A DNA stretch of 64,000 bases from Apteryx mantelli (Eukaryota > Chordata > Aves > Apterygiformes > Apterygidae): the NCBI RefSeq assembly GCF_036417845.1, contig NC_089978.1, positions 128,680,183-128,744,182 of the forward strand, read 5' to 3'. Every line of letters begins with the position of its first letter. Position 1 is the stretch's first letter. Shown piece by piece: positions 50,901 to 54,564 of this stretch. The position numbers were made by a program, and so were the translations under genes. The notes beneath the pieces are model-generated. The model was given only the letters and a program-made list of their open reading frames with translations. It searched no databases and had not been told where the DNA came from.

Positions 50901-53181
50901 ACTTGATAATGCATAAACAATTCACTAAGAAGACCCTCTTTCTTCATATTATGCTCCTACGCTTTTCCTCTTTCCAAGAAAGGGTGCTTAAATGTGTAAA
51001 ATTACACAAACACAGTGTCTGATTCCATAAATCCCATGATTGACACTTCAACTGCACAGAAAGTAGCAAATTAAATAATGATCATAATATAGCCTACAGT
51101 TATACTTCAGAAACTGAAAAAAATCTAGTAGTTACTATGAAAACTGTTTCTGCCTCACCACTGTATGACTGTGCTTAAAAGGCATGGCCTTTCTCACCTC
51201 AGCTTTTACATCTATGGAAGGAGGATAACATCAGCTTTGTCCAGCACTTCAGGATGTGTAGAAATAGGAAACTATTACTGCAAAACATAACTACATAACT
51301 ACAGCACTTTTAGTACTAGTAATAAGTAAGAGGTTAAAAACTTCATCTCTACACTGTGCTACTTCTGTAGGATTTAATTTTTTGGTTCACACAAAACTGT
51401 TAACACAATGGTGTTATGGTTCACACAACTGTTTAATTTTTTGGTTCACACAAAAAGTCTGCAAATTTTTGTAGAAAAGCTTTGGGCACCAGTAGGTTGA
51501 ACAAAACTCAAATTGTACTTTCAGCCACATGCTCTTTCCTCAGGAGAGACTGTCTTGTATGCAGTTCCTTTACTTGACTTTAGTCCATGCAAGGTTATTC
51601 AGTTTAACCCAGGTCTTCCTTTTGCTTTATTGATTCCAGCCTGGCCTGTTTCTAGCACAGTAGCTATAAGCCTTACATGCTATTCAGTGATATCTTTTTG
51701 GCCTCGAGGTAATACTGGCCTTAAATAGTGACTGAAACAGCTATCATGAGGAGAGTCTACCATGAGGAACTATGTGCTGATCATCTGTTCCAGGTGGAAG
51801 CACCTTCTTCAAATCTAGCTCTGTTTTGAAAGTGTCAGATTTTTCCCCTATCTGCCAAGTCCTGACGGTTTAACTTTTCTTCAGGTACAGTCCCCTCATC
51901 AGTTTTTTCTCTGAGTCTTTCTTTTCTTTAAGAATGAGGCACACCACTGAACAACTTTTTAAGCATTCCTTTTATCCTGCAGACCACATCACAGTATTTT
52001 GGGCTGCTGGTGGACACAGCATGTGTGAGCAATGAAGTTTTGAAAAACTTACTTTCCTTCAAAAAATTTAATAGCTTTTAGTGCTCATATCTAAGAAAAA
52101 TATCTAAGTGTGAATCAAGTGTAGCTGTGTGTATCATTGCCAGTCTGGGCCATCTGTGTATCATTATCAGTCAGCATCACAATAAAATTAGTATTAAAGG
52201 TCAGTTTTAGGCATATAACCCAAGAAAATATTTTTTGCAATAGGGAACATATCTTTTTCTCTTACAATAGCTAGAAGACTCAAGAAAGAAGAGAAGAACA
52301 GAAAATACCAGTTCTTGCAGCAATTAAGGATAAATATTTAAAACATCTACTAGTCAGAGTCTGAGACAGCAAGGATCAAGCTACAAAGCAGGATTCAGAC
52401 ACATCATCTTTATCACAACCCCGTTATCTCTTTTTGCCCCACCAGAGAGAGAAAAAAGGTGGGCAGAAGTGCCCAGTAGAGTGCTTAGAACCTGACTACT
52501 GCTTGATACATCGCACACATTCAAAATATTTTCTTGTAAAATTAGGAGAAATAAAACCTGACTCTGATTTCCAGCCTCACATCTAAAATGTATGATCCAG
52601 ATATCCTAGTCCTGTCTCACACAAGCAAAAGCTTTAAGCCCGCTAAAGTCTGCAATGTGAATAAAGGTGAGTTACCAGGTTTTCGATTAAGCAGAAACAC
52701 CAAACTGGTCACATCACCATAGTTACTTATTAACTTACAGTATAAAGGAAAACCATAAAAATGAACTTCAGAGAGCAGTGACGTATGCCACAGACGCAGC
52801 AGGCAATAAAATTAGCCGCCTCACAGGTGGTGACACCAAACAAGTAAGTCCCTGCCCACAGCCAAGAGGCAGGAAGAAGACAGCCCTCCCGGGGAAGGGA
52901 GAGCGGTGTGGAGGGGGCTCGGCGGCGGCGCCACAGAGGGGCCCCGCGGACCGGCCGCTGTATGTGTGTGGGGGGGGGGCGGTTAGGCGACCCGGTAACG
53001 GCCAGGAGGAGGGTGGCAGCCAGGGGCAGATCCGCGGGGCACGGGGAAACCCGGGGGCGTGCGAGCTCCCCCCGGAGCGACGGGGCAGGTGTCCCCCCCC
53101 CCCCCGCCCCAGGGTCCGTGTGGGGCAGGAGCGGCCCGTCCCAGGGGCGCCCGCCAGCCCCTTACCTGGGGCCGCCTCCAT
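9246..53181 (-). CDS. CFAP44: CFAP44 (WDR52), cilia- and flagella-associated protein 44, complete, 35 coding exons
   Basis: CFAP44 is an axonemal protein. With CFAP43 it forms the tether/tether-head complex that anchors the inner dynein arm f (I1) motor domains to the doublet microtubule; loss in people causes short, malformed sperm flagella. The chain of 35 exons sums to 5,637 nt, a multiple of three, with phase agreement at every junction, and encodes 1,878 residues (human about 1,850, from memory). Residues 1-130 are acidic and low in complexity. Residues about 138-890 carry WD40-type blades (for example [41 protein letters not shown]), interrupted at about 684-740 by a charged Lys/Glu stretch. 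Residues about 900-1860 are mostly coiled coil. The start ATG at 53181 has G at -3 and +4 and sits in a CpG island. CFAP43 and CFAP57 share this architecture, but the sequence matches CFAP44. Confidence 0.96.
9345..9428 (-). repeat. In-frame tandem duplication (2 x 42 nt) in CFAP44 exon 35
   Basis: Copies at 9387-9428 and 9345-9386 encode [14 protein letters not shown] and [14 protein letters not shown]. They share an LLSRK core and the E-E-L/I spacing. The unit is two heptads long, so the coiled-coil register is kept. Confidence 0.8.
9525..10092 (-). other. CFAP44 intron 34
   Basis: Non-coding intron. Nothing beyond splice sites is visible. Confidence 0.6.
10093..10227 (-). CDS. CFAP44: CFAP44 exon 34, coiled coil
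   Basis: Forty-five codons, residues about 1742-1786: [20 protein letters not shown] and [17 protein letters not shown]. Acceptor TTTCTAG, donor GTAAGC. Confidence 0.92.
10228..11673 (-). other. CFAP44 intron 33
   Basis: Non-coding intron. An AAAC-type simple repeat lies at about 11400-11430. No gene is recognised. Confidence 0.6.
11674..11834 (-). CDS. CFAP44: CFAP44 exon 33, coiled coil
   Basis: Residues about 1688-1741: [20 protein letters not shown] and [13 protein letters not shown]. The KFGR-V-LEALQ block is conserved. Confidence 0.95.
11835..12561 (-). other. CFAP44 intron 32
   Basis: Non-coding intron. A plus-strand frame stays open at 11988-12545, but nothing in it resembles a known protein (see rejected items). 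Confidence 0.6.
12562..12763 (-). CDS. CFAP44: CFAP44 exon 32, coiled coil
   Basis: Residues about 1621-1687: [32 protein letters not shown] and [13 protein letters not shown]. Donor C|GTGAGT. Confidence 0.95.
12764..14995 (-). other. CFAP44 introns 31 and 30
   Basis: Two introns (12764-13694 and 13812-14995) around exon 31. They contain a T-rich run at about 13920-13950 and a short AAAC run at about 14268-14285; otherwise I see nothing. Confidence 0.55.
13695..13811 (-). CDS. CFAP44: CFAP44 exon 31, coiled coil
   Basis: Residues about 1582-1620: [20 protein letters not shown] and [16 protein letters not shown]. Phase 0 on both sides. Confidence 0.95.
14996..15126 (-). CDS. CFAP44: CFAP44 exon 30, coiled coil
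   Basis: Residues about 1538-1581: [20 protein letters not shown] and [16 protein letters not shown]. Conserved; ends in phase 0. Confidence 0.95.
15127..16641 (-). other. CFAP44 intron 29
   Basis: AT-rich non-coding intron, with a more GC-rich patch at about 16180-16350 that shows no recognisable gene. Confidence 0.55.
16642..16752 (-). CDS. CFAP44: CFAP44 exon 29, acidic
   Basis: Residues about 1501-1537: an acidic run ([20 protein letters not shown]) ending [15 protein letters not shown]. It is the counterpart of the Glu/Ser-rich stretch before VFDDSICP in human. Confidence 0.93.
17282..17340. repeat. Inverted repeat, 15-bp arms
   Basis: Arms GTCCAGTGACTAATG (17282-17296) and CATTAGTCAATGGAC (17326-17340) pair at 14 of 15 positions across a 29-nt loop, inside CFAP44 intron 28. 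It could be a decayed miniature DNA transposon or a chance hairpin. Confidence 0.6.
17724..17766. repeat. (AAAT)n microsatellite
   Basis: About 43 bp of uninterrupted period-4 repeat, starting about 12 nt past the donor of CFAP44 exon 28. Confidence 0.95.
17779..17971 (-). CDS. CFAP44: CFAP44 exon 28, coiled coil
   Basis: Residues about 1437-1500: [20 protein letters not shown] and [19 protein letters not shown]. An AAAT microsatellite lies just past its donor at 17724-17766. Confidence 0.95.
18262..18465 (-). CDS. CFAP44: CFAP44 exon 27, coiled coil
   Basis: Residues about 1369-1436: [20 protein letters not shown] and [20 protein letters not shown]. One of the most conserved stretches of the C-terminal half. 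Confidence 0.95.
18985..19790 (-). mobile_element. Ancient CR1 LINE fragment(s)
   Basis: Decayed text in CFAP44 intron 26 resembles amniote CR1 elements read in antisense. Examples are TTACTCTCTTCTGTACCTTT near 19470 and the segment around CATGTTTTCACAGAGCAATC near 19660. The left part (18985-19100) resembles a common sauropsid repeat with a TTAGACCATAGACTCAATGG core and may be a separate element. No coding potential remains. Confidence 0.6.
19904..20407 (-). CDS. CFAP44: CFAP44 exon 26, largest exon
   Basis: Five hundred and four nt, residues about 1201-1368. It begins [20 protein letters not shown] and [20 protein letters not shown] (coiled coil), then a less ordered Pro/Ser/Thr part with [14 protein letters not shown], and ends [20 protein letters not shown]. 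Phase 0 on both sides. Confidence 0.96.
20408..22712 (-). other. CFAP44 intron 25
   Basis: Non-coding intron of about 2.3 kb. A 20-T run is at 21834-21853. I see no gene or clear repeat family. Confidence 0.55.
21834..21853. repeat. Poly-T run
   Basis: Twenty consecutive T on the plus strand. On the CFAP44 strand it is an A run, possibly a retroposon tail, but no body is recognised. Confidence 0.85.
22713..22890 (-). CDS. CFAP44: CFAP44 exon 25
   Basis: Residues about 1141-1200: [20 protein letters not shown], then [20 protein letters not shown]. Strongly conserved; ends in phase 0. Confidence 0.95.
23867..24038 (-). CDS. CFAP44: CFAP44 exon 24, coiled coil
   Basis: Residues about 1084-1141: [20 protein letters not shown] and [19 protein letters not shown]. 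The [11 protein letters not shown] junction with exon 25 matches the human protein pattern. Confidence 0.94.
24346..24557 (-). CDS. CFAP44: CFAP44 exon 23
   Basis: Residues about 1013-1083: [20 protein letters not shown] and ISTYRLL, conserved, then a charged variable stretch. The donor TACTG|GTGATC is the weakest in the gene; it was chosen because it restores phase with exon 24. Confidence 0.85.
25520..25650 (-). CDS. CFAP44: CFAP44 exon 22, coiled coil
   Basis: Residues about 970-1013: [20 protein letters not shown] and [16 protein letters not shown]. The acceptor is a CAGCAG tandem, so 25650 or 25647 may be the first base (a one-codon NAGNAG choice). Confidence 0.93.
25967..26129 (-). CDS. 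CFAP44: CFAP44 exon 21, coiled coil
   Basis: Residues about 915-969: [20 protein letters not shown] and [20 protein letters not shown]. Heptad spacing of Leu, Ile and Met is visible. Confidence 0.94.
26600..26655 (-). CDS. CFAP44: CFAP44 exon 20 (short)
   Basis: Fifty-six nt encode [19 protein letters not shown]. The AEDIEDP-AYS core matches human CFAP44. Acceptor TTTATTCCAG, donor GTAAGA. Confidence 0.92.
26656..28798 (-). other. CFAP44 intron 19
   Basis: AT-rich non-coding intron. It contains an AT microsatellite at about 27514-27550. I see no other feature. Confidence 0.6.
27514..27550. repeat. AT-rich microsatellite
   Basis: Two (AT)n blocks are separated by a short A-rich spacer. Confidence 0.85.
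28799..29069 (-). CDS. CFAP44: CFAP44 exon 19
   Basis: Residues about 806-896: [34 protein letters not shown] and [19 protein letters not shown]. These are the last WD blades before the coiled coil. It ends KIPSPR at a codon boundary. Confidence 0.96.
29070..30064 (-). other. CFAP44 intron 18
   Basis: Non-coding intron with a 28-A run at 29923-29950 and a T-rich tract at about 30030-30062 adjoining the exon 18 donor. Confidence 0.55.
29923..29950. repeat. Poly-A run (28 A)
   Basis: An uninterrupted A homopolymer on the plus strand. No retroposon body is recognised immediately upstream. Confidence 0.9.
30065..30210 (-). CDS. CFAP44: CFAP44 exon 18
   Basis: Residues about 758-806: [17 protein letters not shown] and [14 protein letters not shown]. 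The donor is immediately followed by a long A run in the intron. Confidence 0.94.
30692..30913 (-). CDS. CFAP44: CFAP44 exon 17, charged linker
   Basis: Residues about 684-757. A Lys/Glu-rich helix-like stretch ([20 protein letters not shown]), then [13 protein letters not shown], is followed by [19 protein letters not shown], which re-enters the propeller. The human protein has a longer acidic run here, as I recall. Confidence 0.95.
31308..31785 (-). mobile_element. Ancient CR1 LINE 3' fragment
   Basis: It begins AAATCATAGAA, the complement of the ATTCTATG-type CR1 3' end, and continues with GCAGATGTTTGTCTGACCTA, GATGGAGATTCTACAG, GAAAGTTTCCTTATACC and ATTCTTTCAATCTTTCCTTA. This order matches archosaur CR1 consensus in antisense. 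It lies in CFAP44 intron 16. High decay indicates an old insertion. Confidence 0.8.
32604..32756 (-). CDS. CFAP44: CFAP44 exon 16
   Basis: Residues about 633-683: [20 protein letters not shown] and [12 protein letters not shown]. It ends the first propeller region. Confidence 0.94.
32757..34499 (-). other. CFAP44 intron 15
   Basis: AT-rich non-coding intron of about 1.7 kb. I see nothing recognisable in it. Confidence 0.55.
34500..34610 (-). CDS. CFAP44: CFAP44 exon 15
   Basis: Residues about 596-632: [20 protein letters not shown] and [14 protein letters not shown]. Phase 0 on both sides; acceptor TTCTTCTCAG. Confidence 0.95.
34795..35215. repeat. GC-rich island of unknown origin in CFAP44 intron 14
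   Basis: About 420 bp is visibly richer in G+C than the AT-rich intron around it and contains many short CCTG/CAGG words (for example CCCAGGCTCAGGCCTGACCT). It looks like a fragment of an interspersed repeat such as an LTR, but I cannot name the family and found no clear target-site duplication or long open frame. Confidence 0.4.
35551..35760 (-). CDS. CFAP44: CFAP44 exon 14
   Basis: Residues about 526-595: [20 protein letters not shown] and [20 protein letters not shown]. This is one of the best conserved WD stretches of the gene. Confidence 0.96.
35761..36960 (-). other. CFAP44 intron 13
   Basis: Non-coding intron, with a G-rich patch at about 35943-35960 next to a T run. No gene is recognised. 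Confidence 0.5.
36961..37055 (-). CDS. CFAP44: CFAP44 exon 13
   Basis: Residues about 494-525: [20 protein letters not shown] and [11 protein letters not shown]. The donor GTA|GTAAGT was preferred over the overlapping CGT|GTAGTA because it matches consensus better; both keep the frame. Confidence 0.93.
37056..39486 (-). other. CFAP44 introns 12 and 11
   Basis: Introns 37056-38300 and 38401-39486. AT-rich; I see no genes or clear repeats. Confidence 0.5.
38301..38400 (-). CDS. CFAP44: CFAP44 exon 12
   Basis: Residues about 461-493: [20 protein letters not shown] and [11 protein letters not shown], a WD blade. It leaves in phase 1 at GTAAGT. Confidence 0.95.
39487..39534 (-). CDS. CFAP44: CFAP44 exon 11 (micro-sized)
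   Basis: Forty-eight nt encode [16 protein letters not shown]. It is phase 0 on both sides with a CTTTAG acceptor and GTAAGT donor, so skipping it would keep the frame. Confidence 0.93.
39930..40085 (-). CDS. CFAP44: CFAP44 exon 10
   Basis: Residues about 393-444: [20 protein letters not shown] and [15 protein letters not shown]. It completes the WD pair begun in exon 9. Confidence 0.95.
40086..42030 (-). other. CFAP44 introns 9 and 8
   Basis: Introns 40086-41321 and 41487-42030. AT-rich; I see nothing recognisable. Confidence 0.5.
41322..41486 (-). CDS. CFAP44: CFAP44 exon 9
   Basis: Residues about 338-392: [20 protein letters not shown] and [16 protein letters not shown], a WD blade pair. 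It is phase 0 on both sides. Confidence 0.95.
42031..42145 (-). CDS. CFAP44: CFAP44 exon 8
   Basis: Residues about 299-337: [20 protein letters not shown] and [12 protein letters not shown]. It is strongly conserved with human CFAP44 as I remember it. Confidence 0.95.
42146..43649 (-). other. CFAP44 intron 7
   Basis: About 1.5 kb of non-coding sequence with no recognisable element. Confidence 0.5.
43650..43866 (-). CDS. CFAP44: CFAP44 exon 7
   Basis: Residues about 227-299, including [18 protein letters not shown] and [20 protein letters not shown]. These are two clear WD-type blades. The donor is AA|GTAGGT. Confidence 0.95.
43892..43925. repeat. Alternating purine-pyrimidine (CA/CG) repeat
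   Basis: A short CACATGCGCGTGCACGCGCA-type tract, continuing as CA repeats, just upstream of CFAP44 exon 7. Such alternating tracts can adopt Z-DNA. Confidence 0.8.
44201..44303 (-). CDS. CFAP44: CFAP44 exon 6
   Basis: Residues about 193-226: [20 protein letters not shown] followed by [12 protein letters not shown], one WD blade with the conserved CFAP44 YPSLRPYR segment. Confidence 0.95.
44304..46229 (-). other. CFAP44 introns 5 and 4
   Basis: Introns 44304-45115 and 45279-46229. I see nothing recognisable. Confidence 0.5.
45116..45278 (-). CDS. CFAP44: CFAP44 exon 5
   Basis: Residues about 138-192: [14 protein letters not shown], then [15 protein letters not shown] and a Ser/Gly turn GGGIGVIT. 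This opens the first WD40 propeller. The acceptor is TTTTCTCAG. Confidence 0.95.
46230..46401 (-). CDS. CFAP44: CFAP44 exon 4
   Basis: Residues about 81-138, ending [15 protein letters not shown]...LLTLE. The KYEDLYS-PFV segment matches vertebrate CFAP44 just before the first propeller. The acceptor AG is the 3' end of a perfect hairpin (46402-46430). The donor GA|GTATCC is weak. Confidence 0.9.
46402..46430 (-). promoter_or_regulatory. Perfect hairpin spanning the exon 4 splice acceptor of CFAP44
   Basis: Arms CTGCATTACATT (46402-46413) and AATGTAATGCAG (46419-46430) are perfectly complementary over 12 bp with a 5-nt loop. On the CFAP44 transcript the loop is CCUUU, the only pyrimidine cluster of the acceptor, and the last two bases of the 3' arm are the splice AG. 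Confidence 0.75.
46431..48287 (-). other. CFAP44 intron 3 (part) and intron 2
   Basis: Non-coding sequence around exon 3. A 15- to 17-A run lies at about 47590-47605. No genes are recognised. Confidence 0.5.
47401..47493 (-). CDS. CFAP44: CFAP44 exon 3
   Basis: Residues about 50-80, an acidic stretch including [19 protein letters not shown]. Acceptor CCTTTGCAG, donor GTGAGT. It enters and leaves in phase 1. Confidence 0.85.
48288..48419 (-). CDS. CFAP44: CFAP44 exon 2
   Basis: Residues about 6-49, read [20 protein letters not shown] and onward, rich in Ser, Pro and Glu. The acceptor (TTTAAATAG) has a poor pyrimidine tract, so the 5' edge is less certain, but phase fits both neighbours. The donor is GTGAGT. 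Confidence 0.75.
49765..49945 (+). mobile_element. CORE-SINE (MIR-like) relic
   Basis: The segment resembles MIR in order: CACCTCTGGCTGTCTCAG near 49838, AAAATGTGATAATAATACTT near 49870 (compare the MIR words for CTCAGTTTCCTCATCTGTAAAATG and GATAATAATA), then CAAAGTGTTTTGATATC and AAAAGTGCTATAAAAT. Heavily decayed. Confidence 0.65.
51373..51455. repeat. 24-bp direct repeat, two copies 59 bp apart
   Basis: TTTAATTTTTTGGTTCACAC followed by AAAA occurs at 51373-51396 and again at 51432-51455. A partial third copy, GGTTCACACAACTG, lies between them. Confidence 0.8.
53166..53181 (-). CDS. CFAP44: CFAP44 exon 1 (coding part)
   Basis: Sixteen coding nt give MEAAP plus one base before GTAAGG. The start has a strong Kozak context and lies in a CpG island. 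This start is chosen because it joins exon 2 in frame. Confidence 0.75.
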
Positions 53182-53195
53182 CGCGGCTTTGCCCC

Positions 53196-53208
53196 GTTTC
53201 CAGGCAAC
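53196..53208 (-). promoter_or_regulatory. RFX X-box motif in the CFAP44 promoter
   Basis: The minus-strand sequence GTTGCCTGGAAAC is an imperfect palindrome matching the RFX X-box (two half-sites, GTTGCC and GGAAAC, one base apart). It sits 15 bp upstream of the ATG. RFX factors with FOXJ1 drive ciliary genes, so the site fits the gene's role. Weaker half-sites lie at 53309-53322 and 52987-52999. Confidence 0.7.
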
Positions 53209-53230
53209 TGCTCTCGCGGCGCGCAGAGGC

Positions 53231-53246
53231 GCTTGGGAACTGTAGT
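53231..53246 (+). promoter_or_regulatory. ZNF143 (Staf)-like site
   Basis: GCTTGGGAACTGTAGT resembles the ZNF143 motif TGGGA-NTTGTAGT, common in CpG-island promoters close to the start of transcription. Confidence 0.5.
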
Positions 53247-53260
53247 GCGGCGGCGGCCCG

Positions 53261-53272
53261 CGCGCATGCGCC
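53261..53272. promoter_or_regulatory. NRF1 site
   Basis: CGCGCATGCGCC contains the palindrome GCGCATGCGC, a textbook NRF1 core. Confidence 0.6.
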
Positions 53273-53395
53273 GTGGAGGCGCGACGCCGGCGCGCGGGAT
53301 TGGGGGGGGTCTGTCAGGCAACGGCAGATGGGAGTCGCGCGCCGGTGACTGTTACCCAGTGTGTCGGGGGACGGTAGTGCCGCTTTTACGATAGA

Positions 53396-54180
53396 TTAAG
53401 GAGGCTGGTGGGGTTTTTTGAAAAATAAAATCTCTTTTGACCACTCTTGTGATCTTTTTCAAAAATAAACAGGAAAGTGAAATTAATCTCCTAAACTTTC
53501 TGTGTTTTTCTTGCCTGGTATTTTCAAGCATTTCTGAAATACTTGGAAGAACTTGGCGGGCCCCATCCTCACTACTTTGAGCCGTTGTTGTTAAAATAAG
53601 GTGAGCTTTATGGTCTAAGGGACTTAACCTGTTTCAGCTTCTCCGGGCCCACACAATAGGAAATAATTGCTCCCACGCCACCCCACCGATAGATTACATC
53701 ATAGCTCCAAGGAAAACTGAGCTCACACAAAAAATGCATATTTACATCTGTGTTATATCTTCATATCTCCCAAAAAGCATTTGAGCTCAGGTCCATCCCT
53801 AGAGTCAAGAGGGAAGACACTCCACATTGTGAAGGGTAGAGTCTGCACAGAGCATTTTGTATGCATGTAATACAAAGGCACCTGGTGTGGCACGGTGCTG
53901 GGATATATGAGGACATTTAATGAATAACTGATCTGGTCCTTAGCAGCTCTGTCAGAGGCAACAGTCAGTAAAGGCCCTGCAATCATTACAATGGTTCAGT
54001 CAGAAATTATAACGGCCAAGATCATGAAAATTGTCTCTTGTATCTTGCTGTTTCCATAAAGGGCTGAAAACTCTTCAAAACTTAGGTGTGGAATTTTCCA
54101 CGCTTTTTTTCCCCCTGCACAGAAAAATTTAGCAAAATCTCACCAGTCAGTCACCCTTTGCGTTCAGAGTGCCTGAAAAT
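53396..54180. other. Intergenic region between CFAP44 and ILDR1 start sites
   Basis: About 0.8 kb of AT-rich sequence separates the two CpG islands. I see no exon, repeat family or RNA gene in it. Confidence 0.6.
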
Positions 54181-54265
54181 AACACACCTGTGTAAGCACT
54201 TTCCCCCCTGCCGACGCTCGGGCAGGACTGTGTCCTGGGAAGGTGCCCCAACCGGGTGTTTGCGA

Positions 54266-54298
54266 GGGAAGGGAGGGGAGGGGAGGGGAGAGGAGGGG
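54266..54298 (+). promoter_or_regulatory. G-quadruplex-prone tract upstream of ILDR1
   Basis: Five successive runs of three or four G separated mostly by one or two A form a GGGGA repeat, about 210 bp upstream of the ILDR1 ATG. It also matches Sp/KLF-type GA-rich binding sequence. Confidence 0.7.
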
Positions 54299-54509
54299 CG
54301 GTGATGGCGCGGGGCGAGGGAGAGGAGGGGGCTTCCCCACGGGCGAGGGTTAGCCGTGTATCCGTGGGGCCGGAAGGTGACGAGGACAGGTGTGGGGGCG
54401 GCCGCGGCAGGCGCCCGGCGCTGGGACAGGTGCCACCACGGGAAGGGGAGGACCTGTGGGCGCGGCGGGGTGGCCCGGCGCGACGTGCCCCGGCGGAGGA
54501 GGCCGCGCC

Positions 54510-54564
54510 ATGGCCCCGCGCGGGCCCTGGCGGCGGGCGATGCTGCTGGCCTGGCTGCCGGCGG
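54510..54564 (+). CDS. ILDR1: ILDR1 exon 1: signal peptide
   Basis: It encodes [18 protein letters not shown] plus one base before GTGAGT, a basic n-region and hydrophobic core. An internal in-frame ATG (residue 11) is a weaker alternative start that would remove the n-region. Confidence 0.9.

Larger units (their letters stand above)
48420..53165 (-). other. CFAP44 intron 1
   Basis: The largest intron, about 4.7 kb, AT-rich until the promoter CpG island begins near 52850. It contains a MIR-like SINE relic (about 49765-49945) and a 24-bp direct repeat (51373-51396 and 51432-51455). A non-coding 5' exon could be hidden here; none is evident. Confidence 0.6.
52860..53395. promoter_or_regulatory. 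CpG island at the CFAP44 promoter
   Basis: A stretch dense in CpG and GC against an AT-rich background, centred on CFAP44 exon 1. It includes a 10-G run (52970-52979), a 13-C run (53093-53105) and several factor-like sites upstream of the start codon. There is no TATA box, as is usual for such promoters. Confidence 0.85.

Noticed and set aside
51145-51280. Possible MIR fragment around CACCTCAGCTTTTACATCTA
   Set aside because: Suggestive but too decayed to separate from chance without an alignment.
52768-53348. Several overlapping open frames in the CFAP44 CpG island
   Set aside because: Composition-driven. Only the 16 nt from the ATG at 53181 fit the CFAP44 splice chain; the remainder is intron or promoter.
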